Notes under the pieces: generated by a model
The model's input: only the letters and a program-made list of their open reading frames with translations
Told to the model about the DNA's origin: nothing
The model's database searches: none
NCBI GenBank assembly: GCA_016209685.1
Contig: JACQVQ010000003.1
Span: forward strand, 42,853-106,852
Source of the DNA: Planctomycetota bacterium
GTDB taxonomy: Bacteria; Planctomycetota; Brocadiia; Brocadiales; Bathyanammoxibiaceae
Length of the DNA stretch: 64,000 nt
Direction: 5' to 3'
Translations under genes and position numbers: made by a program
Shown here: piece after piece, positions 7,326 to 16,640 of the stretch
Position numbering within the stretch: position 1 is the stretch's first letter
How the letters are laid out: the number at the start of each line of letters is the position of its first letter

Positions 7326-9986
7326 ATGGGGAATTGTATGGACAGGGGACATGCTGAGTTTATCAGGAAAGGGACGGTATTTCTATTCACATCCGTTTCT
7401 TTGTGCATAAGTGTCATCCTCCTGGCCACTACGACGGTATTGATGGCAGACCAGCAGGAGACGCAGTCTGCCAGTGCAGGGACGGTAAGGAACTGGAGCG
7501 ACCTCGGACTGGAGCCGGTCAGCAGTGTCCCTCTTGGTGGATGTGAAATACCTCTCCTCTGCGAGATACCCCAGGAGGAATTAGAAAGGTTAAAGGCCCA
7601 GCCCTACGTCCCTCCTGCGGATGCAGGCATGGTCCAGCTTGATATGGACACTAGCGTCCTCGGTCTGGAGCCCCAGCCTTTAACTCCCGCCGTGGTCTCT
7701 GGTTTTGAGGCACGTGACAACGCCAGCCAGCCCAGCGGTTTTCGCCATAGGCCACCAGACCCCCATCTAGCCGTTGGTATCAGTCACATTGTGGAGATGG
7801 TTAACACCACTATAGTTGTCTACAATAAATCCGGGACTAAGTTAAAAGAGGCAAGTTTTAAGAATTGGTGGGGGAATGTTTATACAGGCTCCTCCAACCC
7901 ATTTGACCCGAGGGTGGCCTATGACCATAATGAGAATCGCTGGTTAATGGTAGTGCTTGTTAGAGAGACCACCACCCCTACATTGAGCAAGTATCTCCTC
8001 TCCATCTCTCAGACCTCTGACCCGACGGGCGCCTGGTGGAACTGGAGCCTTGAGGGAAAACTCACGATATCAAGTTCTGCTGGCTGGGCAGACTACGAGG
8101 ACCTGGGCTTTGACGGCATACCGAGTGGTTCTGGTGGGGCAATCTATCTCACCTCAAACCAGTTCACATTTTCTGCCAACGCATTTCAGACCTCTGCGAT
8201 TCTTATCTTACCCAAGTCCTCTCTCTATGGAGGGGCATCATTTGACTACTGGCGGGCATGGGATAGGACAAATTCAAGTGGCTCGCAGGCCGCCACACTC
8301 AGGGCGGCCCAGACCTTTGGCAACCCTGGTGTGGAGTATCTTGTCAATAGCGGTGGTAGCACCACCTCTGTTACCCTCTGGAGTATAACTCCCACCTTCC
8401 CGCCCACGGCCATCAACATAACAAGGCAGGCAACTGTAACGATAGGGAGCTACGCTGTGCCTCCCGATGCCGTGCAACTTGGTTGTGGCTCTACACTGGA
8501 TACCATAGGGAATCGTATTTATAACGCCATGTACCGTGATAACGCCCTGTATTGCGCCTTTTGTGAGGGCGTTGACTGGGGTGGTGGTGGTGGGACGGTG
8601 GCGGCGATCCGTTATCTGAAGATAAACACCGCTACCAATGCGGTTGCTATAGATGCCCGCTTCGGGGCAGATGGATTCTACTACTGGATGCCGGCTATCT
8701 ATACCGACAGGTTTGGGAATATTGTGGTGGTGTATGCACGGAGTAGTTCCACCGAGTATGCCGGCCTGTGGGCCAGTGTCCGCATGACCACCTCTAGTGG
8801 GATGCAGACCCTCCCCCAGTTGAAGGGGGGGGCACAGTGCATCACGGGTGATCGGTGGGGGGACTACTTTGGCGCCGTCCTTGACCCCGCTGATAATTCT
8901 CTTGTATGGGTCTGTGGCCAATGGGCAAAGGTAATCACAGGCGGCGACTCCATCTGGGACTGGGGTACATGGATTAGTTCCATCAGACCACGAGAAGCTA
9001 CTAACCGAGCAGATTTGATTGTAGACTTTGGCAATTTTAGTGCAGGCACCAATGTCTTTTATAATAATGCCGCCCCGTGGACCAGCCGCCACCACTGGGG
9101 CCCTGGGGCTTACAATATGGTCATTGGTGACCTGGACGGGAACGGGCAGGAGGATTTGATAGTGGACTTCGGCCCTCCCTGGGGGATAAACGTCTTTCAC
9201 AACAACACCGGCCCCTGGACCCGTATCCACAGTTTTAGCCCTGGCTCTGACAGGATGGCGATAGGTGACCTGGACGGGAACGGGAAGGATGACCTTATAG
9301 TGGACTTTGGCAATTTTAACGCAGGTATTAATGTCTACTATAATAATGCGGCCCCCTGGACCAGTGTCCACCCATTTGGCCCTGGTCAGGGCAGGATGGT
9401 TACCGGTGACCTGGACGGGAACGGGCAGGAGGATTTGATAGTGGACTTTGGCAACTTCAATGCCGGCATAAATGTCTACTACAACAATGCCGCCCCGTGG
9501 ACCAGCCTACATCCTTTTGGCCCGGGTGTAGGCAGGATGGTCACTGGGGATATGGACGGTAATGGGAAGGACGAGCTGATAGTAGACTTTGGCAACTTTA
9601 ATGCAGGCATTAATGTCTACTACAACAATGCCGCCCCGTGGACCAGCCGCCATCCCTTCGGCCCTGGGGCACACAGGATGGTTACAGGTGATATGGATGG
9701 GGATGGGAAGGCTGATTTGATAGTGGACTTTGGCAACTTTAATGCGGGCACCAATGTCTTTTATAATAATGCCGCCCCGTGGACCAGCCGCCACCATTGG
9801 GGCCCTGGCTCCGGCAGGATGGCAGTAGGCGACCTGGACGGGGAGGGGAAGGCGGATTTGATAGTGGACTTCGGCCCTCCCTGGGGGATAAACGTCTATC
9901 GCAACAATGCGGGCCCCTGGACCAATATCCACGCCTTTAGCCCTGGCGAGGGCAGGATGGTTACGGGGAATATGGATGGAAATTAA
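7326..9986 (+). CDS. Secreted FG-GAP/VCBS repeat protein, C-terminally truncated
   Basis: The start ATG follows AGGAGGT by 7 nt. A signal-anchor-like segment lies at about residues 15-40. Residues about 100-555 form a large extracellular domain that I cannot name, possibly a propeller. From residue 562 on there are seven units of 46-47 residues with the core 'LIVDFGNFNAG..V.YNNAAPW' ending in a calcium-loop motif 'GDLDGNGK', typical of FG-GAP/VCBS β-propeller blades. The last unit stops inside its calcium loop ('GNMDGN', then stop), 17 bp before a palindrome, so the C terminus looks lost. It could be a substrate of the nearby type II secretion genes; that is inference from position. Confidence 0.85.
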   Translation: MGNCMDRGHAEFIRKGTVFLFTSVSLCISVILLATTTVLMADQQETQSASAGTVRNWSDLGLEPVSSVPLGGCEIPLLCEIPQEELERLKAQPYVPPADAGMVQLDMDTSVLGLEPQPLTPAVVSGFEARDNASQPSGFRHRPPDPHLAVGISHIVEMVNTTIVVYNKSGTKLKEASFKNWWGNVYTGSSNPFDPRVAYDHNENRWLMVVLVRETTTPTLSKYLLSISQTSDPTGAWWNWSLEGKLTISSSAGWADYEDLGFDGIPSGSGGAIYLTSNQFTFSANAFQTSAILILPKSSLYGGASFDYWRAWDRTNSSGSQAATLRAAQTFGNPGVEYLVNSGGSTTSVTLWSITPTFPPTAINITRQATVTIGSYAVPPDAVQLGCGSTLDTIGNRIYNAMYRDNALYCAFCEGVDWGGGGGTVAAIRYLKINTATNAVAIDARFGADGFYYWMPAIYTDRFGNIVVVYARSSSTEYAGLWASVRMTTSSGMQTLPQLKGGAQCITGDRWGDYFGAVLDPADNSLVWVCGQWAKVITGGDSIWDWGTWISSIRPREATNRADLIVDFGNFSAGTNVFYNNAAPWTSRHHWGPGAYNMVIGDLDGNGQEDLIVDFGPPWGINVFHNNTGPWTRIHSFSPGSDRMAIGDLDGNGKDDLIVDFGNFNAGINVYYNNAAPWTSVHPFGPGQGRMVTGDLDGNGQEDLIVDFGNFNAGINVYYNNAAPWTSLHPFGPGVGRMVTGDMDGNGKDELIVDFGNFNAGINVYYNNAAPWTSRHPFGPGAHRMVTGDMDGDGKADLIVDFGNFNAGTNVFYNNAAPWTSRHHWGPGSGRMAVGDLDGEGKADLIVDFGPPWGINVYRNNAGPWTNIHAFSPGEGRMVTGNMDGN
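9009..9983 (+). repeat. Seven tandem about 141-bp FG-GAP coding units
   Basis: Units of about 141 bp are nearly identical in long stretches. By sequence type the order is A', B, A, A, A, A', B, where B units have 'GPPWGINV' and A' units have 'HHWGPG'. The recurrence of the A'-B pair at both ends suggests duplication of a multi-unit block. Confidence 0.85.
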
Positions 9987-10002
9987 ACACCCTTTTTGCT
10001 TG

Positions 10003-10030
10003 GTAGGGGCACGTTGCAACGTGCCCCTAC
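10003..10030. repeat. 28-bp perfect palindrome (GTAGGGGC family)
   Basis: GTAGGGGCACGTTG followed by its exact complement, immediately after the truncated FG-GAP gene. It is identical to the copies at 43436-43463 and 62098-62125. Confidence 0.9.
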
Positions 10031-10050
10031 TGATTATTGGAGGTGACAAT

Positions 10051-10785
10051 ATGGACGTTCACCAAAAAAAAGCGATGTTAATCACGGTTTTTTCTTTATT
10101 TCTTGCAGGTTCCTTGAATTGTCAGGGCGCCTTTGCGGCAGAGGCCCCCTCTTCAAGTGATGCCTCAAAATTAAGTCCCGCGAAAGTAAGTATAACAGGA
10201 AGTAACATCAGTGCAGACCTGAAAGCCGTTTCTCTTAAGACAGTGCTTGATAAACTCCAGAAGGAGTATGGATTGCAGTACAAGGCCGAGGAAGGGCTTC
10301 TACAGAGGGAGGTATCCGTCAGGTTTAAGGAGATGCCCCTTGAGGAGGGAATTAATAAGATATTAGCCCCGTTAAGCTCCTTGATAGTCTATGACGAGAA
10401 AGGGAAGATAAAAAGGTTATACGTTGTAGATGTATCTCAGGGAGGAAAAACAGAACTAAAAGGTGCGACAGCCTTGCAGACCTCTCCATCTGCGGAGGCT
10501 TTCAAGGACTACAAGCCACTCCCGTTTGCGGACTTTAAGCCAGTGCCGATGAGGAGTGTAGAGCCCGGGCCTGAATACAGGCCATTGCCCCAGTTTACAC
10601 CCGTAGAGGTTACAAGTGGCCCCTTTGCAACACCTGGCCCTGAGTACAAACCACTTCCTCAATTTGAACCGGTACAGATTACAAGCGGCCCCTTTGTAGA
10701 GCCAGGCCCTGAGTATAAGCCGCTTCCTCCTTATGACCCTGACGCCAATAAACCGAAGGCCAGCGGGTCTACTGAAAATAAGTAG
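10051..10785 (+). CDS. Secreted STN/secretin-N-like protein with Pro-rich repeats
   Basis: The start ATG follows GGAGGTG. A signal peptide ends near 'GAFAAEA'. Residues about 50-125 resemble the STN/secretin N-terminal fold ('ISADLKAVSLKTVLDKLQ', then 'VSVRFKEMPLEEGINKIL'), as in GspD, PilQ and TonB-dependent receptors. The C-terminal third contains three copies of 'PGPEYKPLPQFEPV'-like units, which look extended. It lies upstream of the gspH-G-E cluster and may be an accessory of that secretion system, but this is inferred. Confidence 0.75.
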   Translation: MDVHQKKAMLITVFSLFLAGSLNCQGAFAAEAPSSSDASKLSPAKVSITGSNISADLKAVSLKTVLDKLQKEYGLQYKAEEGLLQREVSVRFKEMPLEEGINKILAPLSSLIVYDEKGKIKRLYVVDVSQGGKTELKGATALQTSPSAEAFKDYKPLPFADFKPVPMRSVEPGPEYRPLPQFTPVEVTSGPFATPGPEYKPLPQFEPVQITSGPFVEPGPEYKPLPPYDPDANKPKASGSTENK

Positions 10786-11085
10786 CGCCCTGGGGAGTTG
10801 ACACCTAAAGTAGATTAGTCTACACTGGTGCAATAGCGTTCATTCCTCTTACAGTAGAGGTAAACAGGGAAGATTTTTATGTAAAGAGAACTCTGAAAAA
10901 CCCTGCTTCCGCCTGAGGCGGATCATTCCTTCGGCTTCGCTCAGGCTTGTAGTGAGCGAAGCGAATCTGACGGCGTCTGAGGGAGCGAAGGGTCTAGAGA
11001 TTCTTCCCCTTCACTTCGTTCAGGGTCAGAATGACAAATAGTGCGATGTAGACTTTTGCAGAGGTCTCGTAGAGGCACTTTTATT
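10786..11085. repeat. Gene-free stretch with CTTCGCTCAGG / TGCAGAGGTCTC repeats
   Basis: No gene. It holds CTTCGCTCAGGCTTGTAGTG, its partial complement GAGCGAAGCGAATCTGAC, GAAGGGTCTAGAGATTCTTC, CAGAATGACA and, at 11051-11068, GACTTTTGCAGAGGTCTC. These modules recur at 6676-6735 and 26804-27178. Confidence 0.75.
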
Positions 11086-11754
11086 ATGCGTATGCTTATT
11101 AATTCCCTCCCGATTCTGATTGTCTTTCTGTCGCTTGTTTTTCCTCCTGGCAGTAAGGCGCAGGAGGGCGTTATTCCTCCGCCAGGTACCCAGGTTATAG
11201 TGGAACCAAGTCAACTGTTGCTTGGTATTGGAGAAAGGGATTGGGTTAGGGTTACTGTGGTGGATGCCGCCGGCAGACCTTTGGCAGGGGTGACTCTGTC
11301 GGTACAATCGGACAGGGCAGATATCCTGTCCGTTTCAAAGGAAGGTCTTTCCGTTACAGACAATTATGGCCACATCAGTTTCTCTGCCTTAGGGAGACAA
11401 ACAGGCGGTTGCAACATCAATATATTTGACGGCCTGAATACTGTTCGTATTAATACAGTTGTAAAGGAGTTAAGACGTTATGTACTCACGTTTTATTACG
11501 GCAATTCTGAGATACAGCTGGTCAATCCAACAGAGGTTACCAACTTTATTAAAATAAAGTTTTATCCCGACGAAGGTCAGGCCTATCCACCCATGTACCT
11601 CACCCTTTTGGAAAAACAGAGAAAGAAAGTAGTCCTCTCTGAGCAATATGGTGAGCCCTTACCGTACGGATGGGTTGAAGTAATGTCTACTCAAGAATTG
11701 TTGGGTGGGCTATGGACCAATAAGGGCTACCTCCCCTTGTATGAAAGCAAGTGA
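11086..11754 (+). CDS. Secreted Ig-like (Big_1-type) domain protein
   Basis: The start ATG at 11086 gives a clear signal peptide ('LINSLPILIVFLSLVFPPGSKAQ'). A longer reading from 11041 begins in repeat DNA. Residues about 35-125 resemble a bacterial Ig-like Big_1 domain: 'DWVRVTVVDAAGRPLAGVTLSV' followed by 'TDNYGHISFSALG'. The second half is β-rich without a family I recognise. It sits 15 bp upstream of the gspH-like gene in the same direction, so it may belong to the secretion operon. Confidence 0.72.
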   Translation: MRMLINSLPILIVFLSLVFPPGSKAQEGVIPPPGTQVIVEPSQLLLGIGERDWVRVTVVDAAGRPLAGVTLSVQSDRADILSVSKEGLSVTDNYGHISFSALGRQTGGCNINIFDGLNTVRINTVVKELRRYVLTFYYGNSEIQLVNPTEVTNFIKIKFYPDEGQAYPPMYLTLLEKQRKKVVLSEQYGEPLPYGWVEVMSTQELLGGLWTNKGYLPLYESK

Positions 11755-11769
11755 GGACAGGGACGGCCA

Positions 11770-12213
11770 ATGCCAGGGAGTAAGAGTGGTTTTACTTTAA
11801 TAGAACTTATAATGGTTCTTAGCGTCATGGCCATTGCCCTGGGTCTTGCAACGCCGGGGCTTTTTACAACCTGGGAAAAGGCAGAGTTTCAGAAAAATCT
11901 AAACAAGATAGTCTTCTTTTTGCGTGAGAGCCAGTTAGAAGCCGTCTCAAAGGCGCAGAAGGTATCTGTTGTGCTGGATATTAGTCGGAGAGAATTTTCA
12001 CGGGGAGATGGACGGAGACTCGCCCTGCCGGACAATCTAAATATTGAACCCAAGTCCGATAAAACCTATACAAGGAGAAAGAAAATAAACTACCTCTTCT
12101 ATCCTGGCGGGAAGGTAGTTGGTACAGAGCTGTTGGTTACCGGAAAAAGGAACCGGAATGCCATAATTTACATAGAACCTTTAACTGGACGGGCAAAATG
12201 CGCACTACGTTGA
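11770..12213 (+). CDS. gspH: Type II secretion pseudopilin, GspH-like
   Basis: A 147-residue pseudopilin. The prepilin peptidase site is in 'KSGFTLIELIMVLSVMA' near the N terminus, with Phe after the cleaved Gly and Glu at mature position 5. A short globular domain follows. Size and gene order (just before gspG) fit the minor pseudopilin GspH. It overlaps gspG by 16 bp, which suggests translational coupling. Confidence 0.82.
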   Translation: MPGSKSGFTLIELIMVLSVMAIALGLATPGLFTTWEKAEFQKNLNKIVFFLRESQLEAVSKAQKVSVVLDISRREFSRGDGRRLALPDNLNIEPKSDKTYTRRKKINYLFYPGGKVVGTELLVTGKRNRNAIIYIEPLTGRAKCALR

Positions 12214-12647
12214 GGATTAGCTACAATAATCTCTTTAAGAATAGAGAAGGCTTCACTTTATTGGAGCTAATTTTTGTTGTAGTCATCATCGGCTTGCTGG
12301 CCGGTCTCATAGTACCCAGGTTTGTTGGAAAGGTAGGCAAATCTAAAGTTACCATAGCCAAGGCCCAAGTAGAGGCCCTGGCCACTGCCCTGGAGGCTTA
12401 TAAAATGGATACAGCCCATTATCCGAGCAATGAGCAAGGACTGGCCGCTCTGATAAAGACCCCGCCCGGTGAAGACCGTTGGGATGGGCCTTACCTCCAC
12501 AAGAATGTGGTTCCAAAAGACCCCTGGGGAGTTGAATACATATACAAATATCCAGGGCAACATGGCAGTTACGACATCATTTCTTACGGGTCAGATGGGA
12601 AAGAAGGCGGTACCGGCCAGGATGCCGATATTGTTAGCTGGGAATAG
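12198..12647 (+). CDS. gspG: Type II secretion major pseudopilin GspG
   Basis: The 149-residue protein has the class III signal 'REGFTLLELIFVVVIIGLL'. It also has the GspG globular core: 'ALATALEAYKMDTAHYPSNEQGL', 'WDGPYLHKNVVPKDPWG' and a C-terminal 'YDIISYGSDGKEGG' containing the calcium-site aspartates of the family. It would form the periplasmic pseudopilus shaft after cleavage by the prepilin peptidase, which is not in this window. Confidence 0.93.
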   Translation: MRTTLRISYNNLFKNREGFTLLELIFVVVIIGLLAGLIVPRFVGKVGKSKVTIAKAQVEALATALEAYKMDTAHYPSNEQGLAALIKTPPGEDRWDGPYLHKNVVPKDPWGVEYIYKYPGQHGSYDIISYGSDGKEGGTGQDADIVSWE

Positions 12648-12682
12648 CGTAATTTGACCTTCCGCACTGGAGACAGACAGGT

Positions 12683-14347
12683 TTGCTAACCGACGTAGAG
12701 ACAAAAGTAATAGAACTCTTGTTAAGCAAGGGAAGGGTCTCTTCCGCCGATGCTGAGCGTACAAGAAATCTGCAGAAGCAGACCAATGGAAAGGGCTGTA
12801 GGATATTATTGGACCTGGGCCTGATTTCCGAGGAAGACCTGCGGGACGCTTACGCCAGTTTATTAGACCTCCCCGTCTGGGAGAAGAAAAAGAAACAAAC
12901 TTACCCCATAGTGGATGAACTTTCCTATAACTTCTTACTGGCAAACAAAGTGCTCCCCTTAGCGGTAGACAACGACGAGCTTCGGGTAGCCCTGGCTAAC
13001 CCCTGCGACCCTTCTCTCATAGAGGTCCTCAGATACCAGGCAAATAAGAAAGACGTAAAGGTTCATGTGGGGTGTGAAAGGGATATAGTAGCCTCAATAA
13101 ATGAGACCTACGCAGAGGACACTGAGCAACCCGCCGTGTCGGAAGGGCTGGCAATTGAACTCACAAAAGACATTGAGAAGCTGAAAGACCTGGCCTCAGA
13201 GGCGCCGGTCATCCGTACCGTAAACAGCATTATAAACAAGGCAATAGAGGTGAATGCAAGCGATATACACCTGGAGATGTTTGAAAAAGCCGTCCGTTTG
13301 AGATACAGGATTGATGGAGTACTAATACCCTTCCCAGCACCCTCCATGGAATTCTACCCCGCCATAGTCTCCCGCATAAAAATCATGTCCAAACTGAACA
13401 TAGCGGAAAAGAGACTTGCCCAGGATGGGGGGATTAGGCTGGCTATCATGGGGAAACACATAGACCTCCGTGTCTCCATCATCCCCACAATCTACGGCGA
13501 GTCCGTCGTCCTGCGCATCCTTGACAGGAGCGCCGTCACGCTTGATTTGAACAAAATAGGTTTTGGAGAAGAGACGTTAGCCCAGTTAAGAGGGCTAATT
13601 TCCAGGCCGGAAGGGATGATACTCGTTGCAGGACCGACTGGCAGTGGAAAGACGACTACTCTTTACTCAGCCCTGGAGGAAGTCAAGAGTCCGGACTTAA
13701 AGATAATAACAGTGGAAGACCCCGTGGAGTATAGTATAGAGGGCATCAATCAAATCCAGGTTAATCCCCAGATAGGTCTTATCTTTTCTTCCGCCTTGCG
13801 GAACGTCTTGAGACACGACCCAGATGTAATACTGGTGGGCGAGATTAGAGACACAGATACGGCGAGGATAGCTATCCAGGCCTCCCTTACCGGCCACCTG
13901 GTACTATCTACCCTGCACACCTACGATGCGGCCTCTGCCTTTACGAGACTCCTGGATATGGGTATTGAGGCTTACTTGCTGTCCTCTTGCGTCATAGGTA
14001 TCCTTGCCCAGCGGCTGGTCAGACGGCTCTGTCAAAACTGTAGACAGTCTTACTACCCAGACGATGAGATGTCTAAGGGGTTGCAGATAGGGAAGGCCCA
14101 CCAACTTTTTCGTGCCAGAGGCTGTGAGGAGTGCAACAATACCGGCTACCGAGGCAGAACAGCCATTGCCGAACTCTTAATTGTGGATGACGACACCCGA
14201 AGGTTGGTATTAAGGCAAGAGGACTCCAAGGTTATAAAGAGTGAAATGAGGAAGAAAGGCATGAAAACCATCTGGGAAGATGGTATGTTCAGGGTCCTCA
14301 GTGGCATGACCTCCCTGGAGGAACTTTATCGTGTGGCAGTACAATAA
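12683..14347 (+). CDS. gspE: Type II secretion ATPase GspE
   Basis: A cytoplasmic secretion ATPase of 554 residues. An N-terminal MshEN-like domain is followed by the catalytic domain with Walker A 'GPTGSGKTT' near residues 317-325, the Asp box 'LKIITVEDPVEY', and Walker B 'DPDVILVGEIRD'. A zinc-binding tetracysteine module follows (CQNC, then CEEC about 33 residues later). The start is a TTG with GGAG about 10 nt upstream. It follows gspG by 35 bp and is convergent with gspF across 14348-14543, where I see nothing else. Confidence 0.93.
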   Translation: MLTDVETKVIELLLSKGRVSSADAERTRNLQKQTNGKGCRILLDLGLISEEDLRDAYASLLDLPVWEKKKKQTYPIVDELSYNFLLANKVLPLAVDNDELRVALANPCDPSLIEVLRYQANKKDVKVHVGCERDIVASINETYAEDTEQPAVSEGLAIELTKDIEKLKDLASEAPVIRTVNSIINKAIEVNASDIHLEMFEKAVRLRYRIDGVLIPFPAPSMEFYPAIVSRIKIMSKLNIAEKRLAQDGGIRLAIMGKHIDLRVSIIPTIYGESVVLRILDRSAVTLDLNKIGFGEETLAQLRGLISRPEGMILVAGPTGSGKTTTLYSALEEVKSPDLKIITVEDPVEYSIEGINQIQVNPQIGLIFSSALRNVLRHDPDVILVGEIRDTDTARIAIQASLTGHLVLSTLHTYDAASAFTRLLDMGIEAYLLSSCVIGILAQRLVRRLCQNCRQSYYPDDEMSKGLQIGKAHQLFRARGCEECNNTGYRGRTAIAELLIVDDDTRRLVLRQEDSKVIKSEMRKKGMKTIWEDGMFRVLSGMTSLEELYRVAVQ

Positions 14348-14543
14348 GCCTGTAAACTGCTGGTACCTTTGCGGACACGTCCTCTCACCACAACCTCTTA
14401 ACTCCCGTTCAGAGTCCCTGTAACCCTCCTCTCAGGGTTAAATTGTTAGAGCTCTCTGGAGAAATCCAGCACAAAGAGGTCATTGTGGGTCTGCCCGGGG
14501 CGGATAAAGCAATCCCTTAATCTGTCAGACACTGGGGCACAAG

Positions 14544-15743
14544 CTAGAAAGGCATATCATACAAGCTAAAGATTGCCATGAGCATGGAAATGACTACCAG
14601 GCCGATGACAAGGCCCATGAAGAGGATTAAGGCAGGCTCTACAAGGGTGACCAGTCTCTTAATGGACCTTTCTGCATCTGATTCCAGATTCTCAGCTACC
14701 CTGAGGAGCATAGTCCCTAATTTGCCTGTTTCTTCTCCGACGATGATGAGATGGGTCATAGCTCCGGGGAAGAAATCCTTGTTATCCAGAGAGGCACTGA
14801 GGGAGGTTCCCTTCTTTACATCTGCCTTGGCGCTCTCTACGACACTGGCCAGATAGGCATTGGAGAGCACCCCTTTGCCGATATCCAGGGATTTCAGTAG
14901 CGGTACTCCATTTTCCAGGAGGGTGCCTAGCGTTCGGGTGAAGCGGGCTACCTCTATGTCCCAGAGGAGTTTGCCAATAAGTGGGATTTTAAGCCTCTTG
15001 CGGGCTGTTTTTATATTTGTGGCCTTATTTTTAAATCGCCTGCGGTTGATGAGGTATATTGCAACTATAACGACAGGCACCAGCCAGCCATAGAATTTGA
15101 CAAAATGGTTAAGAAAGAGGAGGAAGTGGAGGGAAAAGGGTAACGCCACGCCCATGTCAGTAAAGATTTCTGAAAATCTGGGTATCAAGTAGAGGATGAT
15201 TACTGTAATGGATAGGGCCCCGGTAACGGCAAGGAGGATTGGGTAAAGCATGGCCGAGAATATCTCCTCCTGAACCTTGATGGTCCTCTCTTGGAAGGCG
15301 GCCAGGCGCTGTAATACTTGCGAGAGGACGCTACCCTCTTCACCGGCTTTGACCATATTGACGTAGACCTCTGGGAAGATTTTGGGATAGTGGGATAGTG
15401 AGGCCGCCAGGGACTTCCCTTCCTTTATACCTCTTAGTATTCCCTGGGAGGTGTCTCTGAGGACACTGCTTTTTTGAGAACGGGAGATAATCTGGAGGCT
15501 TTTATCCAGGGGGATGCCCCCTTCCAGCAGGGCCGCCAACTCCTGTGTAAAATACAAGAGGTCCCGCTTGGAGAGTCGCTGGACTGAGAGCCTCCTTTTG
15601 TGCCAGCCAATGTCCTGAACCTCAAGGACTATGTGGCCGGACCTCTTGAGCTCCTGTATCAGCTCTGCCTTGCTGGGGGACTCTTTGTTGCCCTCCACAA
15701 GCTGTTTCCCACTGGTAATGGCACGGTATCTAAAAGCAGTCAT
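14544..15743 (-). CDS. gspF: Type II secretion inner-membrane protein GspF
   Basis: A 399-residue polytopic platform protein with the duplicated T2SSF domain: 'LSKRDLLYFTQELAALLEGGIPLDKSL' in the first half and 'EVARFTRTLGTLLENGVPLLKSL' in the second. Three hydrophobic segments lie at about 170, 220 and 375. It starts at 15743 and shares an ATGA-type 4-bp overlap with the upstream gspC-like gene, so the two are translationally coupled. Confidence 0.93.
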   Translation of the reverse strand: MTAFRYRAITSGKQLVEGNKESPSKAELIQELKRSGHIVLEVQDIGWHKRRLSVQRLSKRDLLYFTQELAALLEGGIPLDKSLQIISRSQKSSVLRDTSQGILRGIKEGKSLAASLSHYPKIFPEVYVNMVKAGEEGSVLSQVLQRLAAFQERTIKVQEEIFSAMLYPILLAVTGALSITVIILYLIPRFSEIFTDMGVALPFSLHFLLFLNHFVKFYGWLVPVVIVAIYLINRRRFKNKATNIKTARKRLKIPLIGKLLWDIEVARFTRTLGTLLENGVPLLKSLDIGKGVLSNAYLASVVESAKADVKKGTSLSASLDNKDFFPGAMTHLIIVGEETGKLGTMLLRVAENLESDAERSIKRLVTLVEPALILFMGLVIGLVVISMLMAIFSLYDMPF

Positions 15744-16495
15744 GGTTTATCTTCAAATACCTTTAGTTTCTCCAGGACTTCTTCTTCCCGTTTATCGTAT
15801 TCCTCTTGCGAGATTTTTCCCTCTTCCAGAAGGGTATCTAGCTCAAAGAGCCGATTATAGAGGGATTCTTTACTTATACCCTTTTCTCCTGGTTTGGAAG
15901 CCTCTGCCGCAACTGAAGGGGACTGTCCCACGGCACCGGGGGTGGGGGCCTTTGCACCGAGGGCCTGCCCTGCCTGTGCGCCTGGAAGAAGCTTTACTAC
16001 AAATTCCTCCTTGCCTTTTTCCAGGGTAATCTGCTTTTCTTCTATACGCCTTACCAGATAACCCGCTACTTCATCCCCTTCCTTTACAGTAAGGATGGGA
16101 TTCTGTCCTGGAGCCGGGCTTGGGTGGCTAATCAGGGCCTTTTTCTTGCCTCCAATCGTAGCAGTCCCGTAGAGGATGAACTTGTCAATGGATACTGGAG
16201 GCGCGGCGCCCCTGGACGTGGAGTTGGGTGTTTTTGCTGAACCTTCTTTGTCAGAAACTGCTACTGCCCAATCAGTTCGGGTGTTGGAGAAGAGGTTATG
16301 TTCGGTTACGGGGTCATATTTATTGAGAGTAGGGGTTAACTTCTCTGTTGGAGCCTGTAATGTGGGGGGTAGAGGGGCGCTCCCAACGCCTCCAGTGTGG
16401 GATAGGGTCTCAGGTAAAGGGATGGTTAGTAGTATTGCTATCCATATAGCCAGTCCGATGTTAGTGCAGACTAGACCGGAATTGATATACATCAT
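15740..16495 (-). CDS. gspC: GspC-like inner-membrane secretion protein with SHOCT-like tail
   Basis: I start at the ATG at 16495, which has a strong GGAGG 6 nt upstream; readings from 16627 or 16717 add residues from a palindromic tract. The 251-residue product has one TM helix ('TNIGLAIWIAILLTI'), a low-complexity linker and a homology-region-like β-domain ('FILYGTATIGGKKKALI', 'LTVKEGDEVAGYLVRRI') as in GspC/PulC. No PDZ domain is visible. The C terminus ('LFELDTLLEEGKISQEEY') resembles a short SHOCT-like helical hairpin, unusual for GspC. Confidence 0.72.
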   Translation of the reverse strand: MMYINSGLVCTNIGLAIWIAILLTIPLPETLSHTGGVGSAPLPPTLQAPTEKLTPTLNKYDPVTEHNLFSNTRTDWAVAVSDKEGSAKTPNSTSRGAAPPVSIDKFILYGTATIGGKKKALISHPSPAPGQNPILTVKEGDEVAGYLVRRIEEKQITLEKGKEEFVVKLLPGAQAGQALGAKAPTPGAVGQSPSVAAEASKPGEKGISKESLYNRLFELDTLLEEGKISQEEYDKREEEVLEKLKVFEDKP

Positions 16496-16640
16496 GGTTT
16501 TCCTCCAACCCCTTAAAGGGGTCCTGAAGTAGACGGTTGGCTGATGGGCCTTCCCCTTTCTGGCAGGCAGTCCAGCAGTGGGGCCGCCAGGATTGATTCT
16601 CCGAAGAGACACTTTGCTAATACTCATGGTGTATTTGTTC

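Noticed and set aside
8274-9371. 365-codon leftward ORF antisense to the FG-GAP gene
   Set aside because: It mirrors the FG-GAP repeat units in the opposite strand and has no recognisable family.
9507-10049. Long leftward ORF antisense to the FG-GAP gene
   Set aside because: It is the shadow of a repetitive high-GC gene and begins inside a palindrome; no supporting site or family.
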